Origin: Allantophomopsis cytisporea | Taxonomy: Eukaryota > Ascomycota > Leotiomycetes > Phacidiales > Phacidiaceae | DNA: 64,000 nucleotides | Direction: 5' to 3' | Assembly (NCBI GenBank): GCA_024752435.1 | Contig: CP103037.1 | Coordinates: 1,178,001 to 1,242,000, forward strand | Part shown: in pieces, positions 34,838-46,186 of the stretch | Numbering within the stretch: the stretch's first letter is position 1 | Layout: every line of letters begins with the position of its first letter | The notes under the pieces: model-generated | What the model saw: the letters and a program-made list of their open reading frames with translations, nothing else | Databases searched by the model: none | Told to the model about the DNA's origin: nothing | Position numbers and translations under genes: made by a program

Positions 34838-36776
34838 ATGGCCAATCTCTTTATGGCTATTTGGGGTGTATTCGTGGAGGTCGTCTCATTTTGGAAGCGC
34901 GTGAGTTGCGCTGGGTAGTTATACCCCATAGACAAAGGAGGCTGACGAGTGTTTTAGAGATTCACCCGCTGGTGGTATCAGAAGAGACCAGCAGAGGAAT
35001 GGCACAATGTCCTCAAGAATGCGACGACATACGAAGAGTGGGAAGAAGCTGCTTTTCAACTGGATGTCCTACTAGGGAACGATCTCTGGTGAGAATTTAC
35101 AATTCTACATATATCTCGATCATCGCTAATTCCCTCCTTTCGCAGGCGTCAAAACCCTACCTCGAAGTACTACGATTATAGACTCATCCACTCTCGTCTG
35201 CAATCTCTCGTTATCGCCCGTGATGAGTCAGACATCCCTTCGCTCGTTAACCTGCTCCGATCAGGTCTTGTGCGGAATCTCGGAAATATAACTACACCCA
35301 AATTATTCAATCGTGCTTTCGCCGGTACGAAGGTTTTGATTGAGGACTATATTACACAGGTAGCACTTGCAATCGCATATGTAACAACTCTTCCCACCTC
35401 TCCAGCCATAGACGACAATAGTATTGACAATGGAAACACTCCAAATTTTGGGAACCAGGCGAAATTAGATTTGTTGCATGATACAAGACAGGCATTTGGA
35501 CGCAGTACTTTGGTACTCCAAGGTGGAGCTATTTTCGGGCTCTGTCATTTGGGAGTAGTAAAAGCACTGTATCTGAGGGGTTTACTTCCAAGAATTATCA
35601 CAGGCACAGCAACTGGGGCGCTAATCGCTGCTCTAGTTGGAATTCACACAGAAGATGAATTGCTAGATTTCTTGAATGGAAATGGGATTGATTTGAGCGC
35701 CTTTGCGGCAAAGATTAGCCAGGAGAATGGCGATTCGGACTGGTGGTCAACCTTGTGTAGAAGGGCGAAAAGATTCATGAATGAGGGGTATTTCCTAGAT
35801 GTCAAAGTTTTGGAAGAGTGTGTAAGAGCTAATGTTGGTGATTTGACATTCGAGGAGGCATATAATCGCACGAAGAGAGTATTGAACATCACGGTGGCTA
35901 CGACTGGTCGGGGCGGAGTTCCCAATCTTCTCAACTATTTGACAGCACCAAATGTGGTATGTTCTCCTACCATATCTTTCAATAGCCGATGACTAACAAT
36001 TGCAGCTCATCTGGTCCGCAGCAGTCGCCTCAAACGCTTCCTCCCCTTCACTGTATGGTTCATCAATTACACTAAAATGCAAGGACATCTCTGGAGCCAT
36101 AGTTCCTTGGTCCAGTGCCATGGACACAACCTTCCGACCCTGGACACATGCATCCTACTCCGACCGCAACTCTCCTCTCTCTCGTGTTGCCGAACTCTTC
36201 AACGTTAACCACTTCATCGTCTCCCAAGCCCGACCATACCTAGTACCTTTCCTCCAATCTGATATGCATGGTCCTTCGCCTCTCCACACTCGAAGAGGCC
36301 AGACTTCTTACTTGGGCGGCTTTTTGCGCCTCCTGACAATGGAGATTACCCATCGATTACAACAATTAGACTCGCTCCATCTTCTTCCCATCACAATACG
36401 TAGATTTTTAATCGATGAGATTGTGCCAGCAGCTAGTTTAACTTTAGTACCCGAGCTGAGTGCAAGGGATTTTGTAAAACTGCTGGAAACACCTACTAGA
36501 AGTGGGTTGGACTACTGGATTCTAAGGGGCGAGAGGAGTGTTTGGCCGGCTGTTGGGGCGCTGAAGGTGAGGTGCGCTGTGGAGAGCGAGTTGGATCGGA
36601 GCTATCAATTTGTTAGGAGGAGGAAAGCTGGCGGGCTTAGGAGGAGAGGAAGCGCTGTAGAGAAAGAGGATTTGGCTTTGAGTATCAGAACTGGAAATGG
36701 GAATGGGAATGGGAATGGGGTCAAGAGGCTGTCAAATGGTGTTATGAGTAATGGAGTCCAAGTCGAGGCTGGCTGA
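34838..36776 (+). CDS. Patatin-like Tgl/SDP1-type protein lacking the catalytic dyad
   Basis: Member of the triacylglycerol-lipase/lysophospholipid acyltransferase branch of patatins. Exons 34838-34900, 34958-35088, 35146-35956 and 36006-36776 give 591 aa. The N-terminus has a hydrophobic helix (MAIWGVFVEVVSFW), then the DUF3336 segment (RWWYQKRPAEEWHNVLKNA..WEEAAFQLD). The patatin core starts with the oxyanion loop LVLQGGAIFGLCHLGVVKAL. The nucleophile elbow reads ITGTATGAL, so the expected GxSxG Ser is Ala220. The expected DG(S) near the second motif reads WTHAS (His383-Ala384), while the following LSRVAELFNVNHFIVSQARPYLVPF is well kept. The C-terminus is basic with a Gly/Asn repeat. I infer a pseudoenzyme with a lipid-droplet or regulatory role; exon 1 is the least certain part. 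Confidence 0.85.
36693..36720 (+). repeat. Hexanucleotide repeat inside the patatin-like CDS
   Basis: (GGGAAT)n run encoding the alternating Gly-Asn stretch near the C-terminus; likely length-variable between strains. Confidence 0.8.
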
Positions 36777-37247
36777 CATTATGGATATTCGACTTGGGTT
36801 ATGAATTTTGTCTTAAAGCGTACATATATACACAATTACGCCTTTTGGGAAAGCTGAACTGTGCCAGTCACGAGGAGTCAGTAGGTATCATGGCATTGAG
36901 AGCTGCTGTTGTTAGCCCTTCAGTGTTTTCCTAATCAATCCAAAAGACACAACTAATTGAGATACGTGAATCATGGAAGCAATACTGTACTGAAGCCGAT
37001 GAAACTCGAACCATGGCTATTTACTGAAATTCAGTCCAAGTACATCTCGGGTCACAATTCTCCATCCAAGCATTAAAATGCTACCTGATTCAAATCCGAA
37101 GGGTCTCAGGTCACCTAGAAAGGCTCTGCAATCAAAGGAGCTAAGTTGTTTGAGATATTTACACTTGTTCGATAGCTGAATCTTTGAAACATCCGTTTTC
37201 CTGATTTCATCATGACTTCTTAGACTATAGCATAACATTTCAAGTTT
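36777..37247. other. Convergent intergenic region
   Basis: 3' flanks of the patatin-like and palmitoyltransferase genes; nothing else seen. Confidence 0.5.
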
Positions 37248-38734
37248 TTATCTACCGCAAATTGGCTTGAGACCTGTAGGACATTGCCTACATGAATATG
37301 AGCTGTTTGAAGATCCGTACCAACCATGTCGTGGTTTAACAATATCTATGAGGTTCGCCTTGAAACCCATATCATACAAGTTCTCCACCTCTGATAAATT
37401 ATACACTCGCTCCCATGGGCAGTCCGGCTCCGCGAAACCCTCCGGCACAGGTCCTAAGACCCAGTCGCCTTCCTGTGATTGTGTAGCTGCATAAGGTGGG
37501 TAGCCAGCATGAGTCCTGACAACGACTTGCTTGCTAGTGACTGGCCAATGATCCGATGGGGGATCTGGACCTGCCAAATTACGCATCTGTCCGGGCTGAA
37601 GATCTCGATACAGGTGTCGCTTCCACACATATCCTTCATGCATCTCATACTGCCAGTCCCTCCATTTCAACGTTTCATTTGTTGTCGTCCCAGTGTAGAT
37701 AAGATACGTGTTGTAAAGAAACAGCACCCAAACTAATGGCGAAGTGAGGATGCAGAGTAAGCTGATGGCTCCGACGCCAACATCATCTTGCAGAACATAA
37801 CCCCAGTGAGACCAGAACTCAATCCAAGTAAGGCCACTACCCCAGAACGTCCATTGAGGAACAGTCTTCCGGATCTCATCGCCCATTAACGTGCCTCCAA
37901 GCAAGGCAGCATATACTGTTAAAATGCCAGTACTTAACAGCAGGAGCATAAACCAGTGATGATTGCCATAGCCAACGCAATTGTTGATAAAAACACAGTG
38001 GTGGTCTGTTTTAGCTATGCAACGTTTACAGATGCTGCAATGCTTTGATCGAGCTGGCTTGAGATGGTGACATGAATCACAGGTCTTGCCTGGATGGAAG
38101 ATTGTGTGGTCGTAAGGGTACAGAGTCATATTGTGAGCATGATTTTCAGGTTCTATGTACCCAGGATCCGTATACGCGGCAAGGTAAAGAAACGTATATG
38201 GAGCAATGACAAGAATTGTTGAAAAAAGCTTCAATGAAAAGCTCATTCGAGGGAATGCTGAGGGGATGTACATATACTCTGACACGGCGAGTATTAGTAC
38301 AAAGAAAATCTGTTAGACCATCAGCATGAGACCAGACATATTTCCCACTTCAACCATGAGTTTGGTCTATAAATCATTTGAACAGCCAGAGCATAGGTGA
38401 CCTCTTGCTCTTCAGCATAGATAGGAGACGTACGACAATAATAGGATGCTTCTCGTAAAAAAGACGTTGAGAGACTTGGGCAAAATAGTTACTTAATCGA
38501 CCATTTGTGATGCGATGGTCTAGGGAACGTAAAAATCGAGGGATATGGAACCAAATCAGTCGGTAGAGAGTCCCAACAGGGGTGTTTCTTCAATGTCGAA
38601 TAAGTCTTTGCTTCATCGGACCAAGTCATACGGATCGATACTCACCTCAAGGCTGGAAGTCGTCCAAACAAAGCCACAAATGTTCCAAACGAGATGAGCA
38701 ATATCGCCAGACCAGCCGTACGCATGTAACCCAT
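37248..38734 (-). CDS. SWF1: Palmitoyltransferase Swf1 (DHHC family)
   Basis: Multi-pass ER/Golgi S-acyltransferase that palmitoylates cysteines next to transmembrane segments, such as in SNAREs. Exons 38734-38646, 38587-38434 and 38309-37248 give 434 aa. Features in order: TM1 (AGLAILLISFGTFVALF); the fungal Swf1 block NTPVGTLYRLIWFHIPRFL and LSNYFAQVSQRLFYEKHP; TM2 and TM3; the Cys-rich zinc domain (CDSCHHLKPARSKHCSICKRC); catalytic DHHC at about 183-186; NNCVGYGNHHWF; two further TMs; and a TTNE version of the TTxE motif. The C-terminal tail of about 150 residues includes RDLQPGQMRNL and is hydrophilic. The exon joins reproduce the conserved N-terminal block exactly, which supports the start. 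Confidence 0.92.
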
Positions 38735-40224
38735 AATGTAGGTATCTTGACAATCTGGCCCCGCCTGATAATGGTTGCAGGATCACACGTAGACTTGCGA
38801 AGATCAGGGACGAGGGGCTCGAGAGCTGATTGATGCGATCTCAATCACACACAGCGATAAATGAAAGCCACTTAGCTTCTTAGGTGCAATTCATGGTACT
38901 CGGAGGTTCGCTGTCTACAGCTAAATTTGTTGCGTTACGCAAGGTGTAAATGTCGTTGCAGCTTTGCGAATACCTAATGTTTCTTCTTCGAAATCCTTGC
39001 CTTATGGTCTATAAATAAGGCCACAAGATATTTGCAGCTCAATCACATGATCTGTGCAAACACAGGACCAAAAATCTATCACACGCTAGTTTCTTTGTAT
39101 AAGCGAATCCGGGACTACAAAAGCTTCGGCGCAGGAACCTTCGCGATTTTCTTCTTCTTTCCTCTTTATCAAAAAGTTAACGGAGCCATGCCACGACCGC
39201 CATTATGATCGCTCTACAGTGGTGCGTTGCCAGCACCTTTCGGGGTGTGTGGCTCTGAAGATAAAGAAGTCGAAATGATGCCTTGATAGGAAGTTTGTCG
39301 TCCGTTGGGTCCTCTTTATTGAGGGCGATGGACGGTGAATGTCGATGACGGGACACAAATACATATACATTACATCTTTTGTTTATAACGGTCATAGCAA
39401 CGAGTGGACAATGGAATTTGAGCCTTACTGCATGAAATACTCATTATCCTTGAATTTGATCTTGATCTTCAATGTTGAACTATGTGATTCCGATTATATT
39501 TAATACTCCTGCTTACTAGTTTTGATTGTAAGCTTTGAAGTTGGTGGATGAACCCAATGTATTCAACCATTGCTCTGTACTCTAAATCTGATATCACATT
39601 GGCGTTCTTGTGCGTCGTCACCTCTTGCAAGAGTTGAAAACAAATATTATGAAGGCTGTACTCATACCATAAGGATCCAACCCTTGAGCCTCTTTGTGCA
39701 AGCATGTCTAACATCTTTGAGGTTTCACGACCTTTATTCTCCATTGTGTATCGTCATGGTATACAAGTATGGCAAGGTGACACGGTGTAAGGCGAGCTCA
39801 AGAAGTTGGAACCAACGTCGCAAATAGGATGCTTCCAAATGTTTCGACCTCTCTCTGCAAGATCAGGAATCAAGATGACACACAAAATACAGATTTGACA
39901 TCAAGAGAGCTTGAACAATGTTTCTCGAAGCCTCATGACACCTGCTGTCATTCTTTGTTGTCTAAGATTGTAACAAAGACGACTCATGGGCCATCAGATA
40001 TAAGAACAAAGGAGTACGCGACCAGCACAAAACAGAGGCATTGTCAGTGCCTTTTACTCACGGATGGTTCATGGTTATTGTCTCACTGTGAAGTGCGACT
40101 TAGACTCATATAAAATGGATATCTCCTTCCCACTTTACTTCTCTGGAGGTTATATTGTCAAGATTTCAAAAAGAATTCATAAACAATTAAGTATCGAGCG
40201 AGTAACTGCGAGTGAAAGATAATC
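38735..40224. other. Divergent intergenic region, 1.5 kb
   Basis: Between SWF1 and the uncharacterised gene at 40.2 kb. A 91-codon minus-strand frame (39469-39744, beginning MENKGRETSKMLDM) has a fairly protein-like composition but no partner exons, domain or clear promoter. I leave it uncalled. Confidence 0.4.
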
Positions 40225-41872
40225 TTGCAGCCCAAAATAATGAAGATCGAGCACATTACTTACGATGATGCGCACGGCAGGTCCACGCCTCTCAGTAACA
40301 CTCAAAGACTCAAGACCTATATCAGCTTCAAAATCAGTAAACCCGACAAACGAAAAGCAACCAGAAAGCTGGGCTCGGAGGACCCTCGACCAAACTCTGT
40401 ACCATCTGTAAGGTATAAACCTTTGAGTGAGGAGGAAATATGTGCTTTCTTGGTAAGAAGTCGTGAAAGATCAAGAGAAGAGGCGTCTGCAGCAGCAGAA
40501 AACAGAACTAACAAGAGAAGGCAGGAAACTGGAAGTATGCCATCTAGGACGAGATACAGACAACCAAGTACAAAGAACGAACACTTGGCTCGGACGGCTA
40601 ACGTTATGGTGGATCCCCCTAAGAAATCGAAGTCACCAGTACAGCCTGTATTGAGAGCAAAGCCCAAGCACATAGCGGCTAAGCAAACGAGAGAGTGTCT
40701 TGCTCAATATGGTGCCAAAAAAAACAGGGAATTACCTAGGTAACTCAAAGGATGTCACAGGTATTAAGGACGAAGTCAAAGAATCTCTGAAGCCAAGGAT
40801 TCCCCGTTTTTTCCAGAGCAGCCCCAGACACAGTCCAGTGCCCTCAACGCATTCAAATACCAATGGAGGCACAAACTTGGGCTCGGGCTTGAGTGTCGCG
40901 AGCTATCTCGCATCATCGGCCGACCTCTTCGACTTCAGACGTCGAGAGATAGTATCGAGTGCCCGCAAGAATGTCGAGAAAGTCGTTTCAAGTAAGTATA
41001 CATCTCCTTTTCTCCTGGATCATCACCCACGGCACGCTCTTATCGATGATGAAAGTGATAGTGACGAATCATTTTTCTGCGTGGGTGAAAGCAAGTCACA
41101 GGCATCAACTCCAACTATGGAACTAGAAATAATAAGGAGGTTGAGTGGCATCGGCACAATTCCTTGGCAGACAGGTGACAAAGCATCTTCGCAAACGAGT
41201 TGCCACCATTGTAGATGTCGTCTAACGGAAGCTGATGAGCACTTGTGTGATACATGTGTCCTAGAAATCAAGCCGGTAAAGGTTAAAACTTGCGTGGTTC
41301 CACCTTTCAAGAGGAAGCCTGTCGCTCAGGAAATCAAGCCCATACCACCGCCCAAAGACACAAAAGAGGTAACCACGACTGCCCCAATTCCACCTAGACT
41401 GCCTCATATTGCATCTATGGCCTCAAACGTCACAGAGGTACCAATGCTACCTTTAAAGAAATGGGAAGTGCCCGCTGTGAATATGAAGAAAGCAGGTCTG
41501 ACGGCAATTGTGGTTGAGCAAGCATCATGTTGCAGTCCACAACACGTAGGTATAGAGATCATCAGCCCGCCTGAACATTCACCAGTCTCATATTATGAGA
41601 AGTGGCAGAGCAAAGACATGAAAGCTGAATATACAAAGGCAAAGGAGATGTTTGATAGATGGTCTGGAAGCTGGGAAGATGAGTACGTGGTCTCACCTGG
41701 TGAGAGTCCGATACTCAGTTCCTGGGATAATCCTCTCCCTAGCCAAACAGAGCAAGACGACGAGGTTCCTGTGCTGGCCGGAAGGAAAACCCTTGAAAAC
41801 AGGAAGATAATACAACGGGATAGCAGCTTCTATGCGTTCTGGGATGATCTATTAGGCCAAGAGGTGATTTAG
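40225..41872 (+). CDS. Uncharacterised protein with CxxC..CxxC motif
   Basis: Not recognised. Best model: exons 40225-40739 and 40798-41872, 529 aa. The proposed 58-nt intron (GTAACT..CCAAG) joins LP|RIPRFFQSSPRHS in phase. The alternative is a frameshift at an eight-A run (40717-40724). The first third is strongly basic and Ser/Arg-rich (about residues 80-170). The middle holds LSVASYLASSADLFDFRRREI and a putative zinc-binding CHHC-x12-CDTC (near residues 310-330). The rest is Pro-rich, then a conserved-looking acidic C-terminus (MFDRWSGSWEDEYVVSPGESP, SSFYAFWDDLLGQ). A GTAAGT at about 40992 lies in open frame and could mark another intron. Low sequence complexity suggests a largely disordered regulatory or scaffold protein. 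Confidence 0.6.
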
Positions 41873-42377
41873 TGATACAGGGATCGCTGGTCGACCTGCC
41901 ATCATGAAATTCCGTCCCCTGATAGCCGAAGCATCTGGAGTCAAAAGCACACAAAAGACACGACTGATAGTTGAATGACTATGTACTTGATTATAGCGAT
42001 ACAGGAAATGCAAGTTAGAACTGGAAGGTTAAAGTACAGGTGACTTTTTTCATTAAAATATTCCAAGATGTAGTGATAAGTCAAGTGAATACTCTCAGAG
42101 ATTCAGGATAACCAAAATCTCTGGTCTTACGGTTGAAATCAGTAACACATAATTCACAGCAATTTCCATTTCGAACACAGACACGAGTCACATGACTCCA
42201 TGCTGTACCTCGAAAAGCAAAACGTGACTTGTGTGGGTTTTGATTGATTTCGCGTACGAAAGTAGTATGCTGCATTATATACATTTTGTGAACTGAACTG
42301 AAAGGTGGCATACCAGATGCGTTTGAAACCCTCTTCAGAAGGCCATAATAGTTTCCGTATTAGCTCAGCTAAGACCT
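41873..42377. other. Convergent intergenic region
   Basis: 3' flanks of two uncharacterised genes; no other feature seen. Confidence 0.5.
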
Positions 42378-42880
42378 CTATGGATCATTAGAGCCGGTTC
42401 CCGGCATCCCTTGCCCGTTCTTACTCTTGTACTGTGTTCTCAAGAATTCTTCGACCTGTACATCATGATCTGGTCTTTTGGGTGGAGCATTGTTGTTATC
42501 GCAAGCATTTGGATCAGGTTTGTCGGTTTCTGGTTCCTGACCGAACACCGTTCGTTGCAGCGTTGAGTAACCTGGGATAGAAGAGGCAACTTCAACCATC
42601 AGCATGCCTTCATAAGAGCTTCTTCTCATCCACAGATCCAGAGCCTACCTTTTTCAAGATACCCAGGTTGTTGCTTCACATCGTCCTCTGTACGCCCGCT
42701 TCCCTGCGCAGCTTGGTTCAGTTGGTCCTTGAAACTCCCTTTCTTGCACACTTGGCCCTGATCGTCCACATTCGCTGCCTTTTTGCGTGTCAGCCCTTCT
42801 TCGCCGACATTTGTTACTGCATTATAAGCTTCCGTAGCTCCGCTTTTGATATTGTCGATAGTGGATGGTTGATGAGACAT
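42378..42880 (-). CDS. Small hydrophilic protein, function unknown
   Basis: Exons 42880-42649 and 42571-42378 with a 77-nt intron (GTAGGC..CCCAG) give 141 aa. The N-terminal half (IDNIKSGATEAYNAVTNVGEEG, KKGSFKDQLNQAAQG, EDDVKQQPGYLEK) is rich in Gln, Asn, Gly and charged residues with amphipathic helix potential. The C-terminal half contains PPKRPDHDVQVEEFLRTQYKSKNG. There are two Cys, no signal peptide and no TM. The composition recalls LEA-like or stress-induced fungal proteins, but I recognise no family. The two halves are joined only by the proposed splice, which keeps phase (LEKGYSTLQRT). Confidence 0.65.
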
Positions 42881-44339
42881 ATCGAGGTCTATGATAAGAA
42901 TAAGTAAACAACCACAATTACTATTTGCTAGAAAAGAAGGGCAGACCTGATGATGGCAGAGGATAGAAACCAAGGGATAACGATGATGATCGAGGTGAGC
43001 AGGAGAGACAGGCTGGCACTGTAAATTGAGGGATTTCGTCTATGCTTTACGTAGGCGGAGGCGTAAGGTAGCAATTGTATGTATGTACTATAGGTTCTTC
43101 TAATTGGGAGGGGGTAGGATAATGGAAGTAAGGTAAAAGTATTTATCTTGTAGCCCTGCACTTATTGATAGAGGTGTTTACGGTTCATACGAGCCGGATC
43201 TGCGCAAGGCAGACAGATCAATGTCATTCGTTTCTTTTAAGAGGCAGGAAGAGCACAGCGTTATCCCACATGGATTTACCCTCGGCCTACGTCACATCAG
43301 CCCTATGCCTTGGCACGTCACGCTCTGTTACAGTACGAATTCGTGCACATGCAATGCTATTGCTAGACCACTCATGCGTATTCTATACAACAAAATATGC
43401 GAATAAACAAATCCCCAATAGAAATTTGAATAAGACCAGAGATAATAATAAGGACTTTATTCAAAACTCCATGATCAATACATCAAGACTGATTACTGAA
43501 ATATTATGGTCTGGTGGTCTATCATTATTTGATGGTTGATTCTTGCTTATACGCAGATCACGGCAACTTACTAGAGAGTTCCACCGCCACAAGCCCTGCG
43601 ATACCTGGCTTGTGCTGTGTGCTTACGCAGTGCCTTACCTTAGCGAACGCCCATTGAACTGATCGTGTCTTGTAGTGCTGTGGCTTTTCGGATGTCTGGA
43701 CCGAGGGCTTATTACTATCGAATCCATCTTTAAAAAGCTGATCGATCAATGTGTCCCAAGGGGAAAAACATTTCTAATTTTGGTCATACTGTAAGTTTTG
43801 TAGAATTTACACACTTTGATTTTAACATAGAGGATCGTTATGAATGCCACATATAGCGAGGCCGCACGTACATGCATTATGTTCTTGTTCTCGCTCCCGA
43901 TTCTTCCATAGTCTTACAGGGGAGAGAGCAAGCCAGTACAGATAGTCGGTGTATCTTTACGTGTCTTGCTAGTCTTGGAAAGCATGATGTTGTCGTTGAT
44001 CTGGAGCTATGAGGATTTGGGCCCTGAGCATATTCTGAAATTCCTGGTCTGGAAAAGAACAATGAGACAAAGGAGGGGATTATGAGATCCTTGACCCGAT
44101 GAACCAGGAGAAAGCGACCTGTATAGACGCCACAGCAGTATAGCATCCTCGTGTTCTATTTCTATATCGTATAATGTCTTCTGGTTCATCACCTAATTCC
44201 AACAAATAAACAGCTCGCATCTATACTAAAACTCGATCCTCTAAACGCCGTCGCCATGCTGGTCTCGTGCGCCTACCCATACCGTCCTCTTCATTGCGAT
44301 TATCTAGCTTCTGGATTCTATGGCTCTATAACCTCTGTC
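42881..44339. other. Gene-free 1.5 kb
   Basis: Upstream of the small hydrophilic protein and downstream of the CobW gene. Frames at 43165-43539 and 43877-44146 overlap others and have no domain. Near 43046-43075 and 43630-43655 are more of the TAAGGTA / CCTTACCTTAG elements seen elsewhere between genes. Confidence 0.45.
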
Positions 44340-45458
44340 CTAAATGATCTTCTCGACCTTCAGCTCTCCAGACTCATCATCACACAGAGCAACATGCTCA
44401 TTCTGCTCTAGTCGCTTCTTCCACTTTGTGCTTTCATATCTTGCAAGGATCAGGGTCATTCGCAAAATTGTGTCTTTACTGCCATTTGCCTCTCCAGGGT
44501 CCTTCATTGGTGTGAATGTCCATCGGCCAAAAGCCCAATTAAGAATATAAGTGACGGGTCCTGCCGTAGAATTTGCTTCAACAACCTCCTCGTTGGAATC
44601 CCTCAATTGCTCAGAAGTGGTAAAAATGGCCTTGATACGATATATCTCATCCTTGGGAGCAGTTTTTAAGAGCTTCATTAGCTTTGTTGCATCAACGGTC
44701 GGTTCTTTCCCTTCGAATTTGGCCTTGAGTGTAACGGAAAGCACCTCAACCTCACTCTGATGTCCCTTTCCATTTGAATGATCGTGACCATGGCCATTGG
44801 CGTGGCCGTTTGTATGTTCGTCCTCTCCTTCCGCAAAGTTCTTCGCAAGTTTGGCATCAATTCCGAAGATCGTGTCAGCTGGCACTCGGCCCTTGTCGCT
44901 CTTCACTCTTGCTATTGCCACCTCCAAATCACCGAGACGATCCTCGCATTCATCCAGTCTGCGTTCATTGACCAATTCCCACTTGTTTAGCACCACCAGA
45001 TCAGTATATTTTGCCTGTAGCTTGGCCGTGTAGCTGGTATCTTCGTAACCCTTCCAGTTTTCCACATCGATAACTGTCACCACTCCGTCGAGCGTAAACT
45101 TCCCAGTCTTTTTCGTCAACCGATTAACCTCCATGGCTAAGGTAGCCGGGAAAGCACTCCCACTAGTCTCAATCACAATGCGGTCTGGCGAAACCTTTTC
45201 AAGCAGCTCTTCCAGTGCAGTGTCGAGCTGGCCGACCATATTACAGCAGATACACCCATTAAGGAGTTCCCTGACGCCAGAGATTGCAGATGACTCTGCA
45301 AGTTGTGAATCGACGGCCAAATCACCGAATTCGTTTTTGAGGAGCGCAAGCTTGTAGGTTGGATCGCGTTCGCGGAGTTGCGGTAGCAGATTCAAAAGGA
45401 GTGTTGTCTTCCCGGATCCGAGGAATCCGGTAATGATTGTGATAGGAATGGGTGCCAT
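44340..45458 (-). CDS. CobW/COG0523-type GTPase, putative metallochaperone
   Basis: G3E-family P-loop GTPase predicted to insert or traffic a metal, often zinc. Intronless, 372 aa. Walker A GFLGSGKTT is at 11-19, the diagnostic GCICC (Cys69, Cys71, Cys72) at 68-72, RIVIETSG as the switch/Walker B region, and VVLNKWEL as the guanine-specificity motif. A His-rich linker (about 214-236: HTNGHANGHGHDHSNGKGH) is a likely metal reservoir. The C-terminal CobW_C-like domain contains YRIKAIF and LNWAFGRWTFTPM. It lacks the N-terminal CPELVPI-type motif of ZNG1, so a methionine-aminopeptidase client is not indicated. Divergent from the D-serine dehydratase-like gene. Confidence 0.88.
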   Translation of the reverse strand: MAPIPITIITGFLGSGKTTLLLNLLPQLRERDPTYKLALLKNEFGDLAVDSQLAESSAISGVRELLNGCICCNMVGQLDTALEELLEKVSPDRIVIETSGSAFPATLAMEVNRLTKKTGKFTLDGVVTVIDVENWKGYEDTSYTAKLQAKYTDLVVLNKWELVNERRLDECEDRLGDLEVAIARVKSDKGRVPADTIFGIDAKLAKNFAEGEDEHTNGHANGHGHDHSNGKGHQSEVEVLSVTLKAKFEGKEPTVDATKLMKLLKTAPKDEIYRIKAIFTTSEQLRDSNEEVVEANSTAGPVTYILNWAFGRWTFTPMKDPGEANGSKDTILRMTLILARYESTKWKKRLEQNEHVALCDDESGELKVEKII

Positions 45459-46186
45459 GCTTATTTAGGGACTGTAGGAATAAAGGTGGCCAGAACGAAA
45501 GTCTATGGTTGAGATAAAAAGTGGTGAGGGCGATGACGGAAAGCTGCGCTGCTCCTTATCGATAGGGAAGTGAGTAGTATGGAGAATTCTATCGAACGCT
45601 ATGCACGTCGTCAGAGCACTGCGCTTATATCAAATATCGATGTGCCAGTCAGTTAAAAGATAGTACACTTCGATGAAATATGACACTATGCTGCAATAAT
45701 TCTATCGTGAACCATGACAGCCGAGCTCTTACACCAGTTTCTGATTTTTTATGGAAGCGTGTCTCTAGAGACAAGATTATCATCAATCATGAAATCCACT
45801 ACTGAGATCGACCGAAGGCCATATCTGTATTTTAGATAGAATTCCACTAAGACAGCAAACTCCCAGGTTTCATCGCTTATGGAACAGTACTGACTTGACA
45901 GTATCACATTTGAGAAGAGCTGTAACTCTAACAATGAGTGCTCAAATGCCTACTTTCACGATACTGACAGGCAAGAGTGGGATATGGGTTGAGTGATGGA
46001 CCTAAGTTTCCCGAGGACGGCGCTGTGCCCCCTCGGAAAACTTAACAATGTAGATATCCAAAGCATACTAGAAGATTGTCAATTCGAAGGCCCTAAGGCT
46101 AGGACCGATTAATGCCAAGGAATACATGATTACCTGGTATATATTCGATTGACTTGTAAGGGGAAACAAGGCACATTTACTTCGTC
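45459..46186. promoter_or_regulatory. Divergent promoter region (CobW / D-serine dehydratase-like)
   Basis: 728 bp between opposite start codons. No recognised operator or TATA; no gene. Confidence 0.4.

Noticed and set aside
39469..39744. 91-codon minus-strand frame with protein-like composition
   Set aside because: No neighbouring exons in phase, no domain, no conserved motif I recognise; too weak to call.
42361..42410. TAGCTCAGCTAAG and GGTTCCCGGC looking like tRNA A and B boxes
   Set aside because: Wrong orientation and spacing for a cloverleaf, and the B-box-like part lies in the coding end of the 42.4 kb gene.
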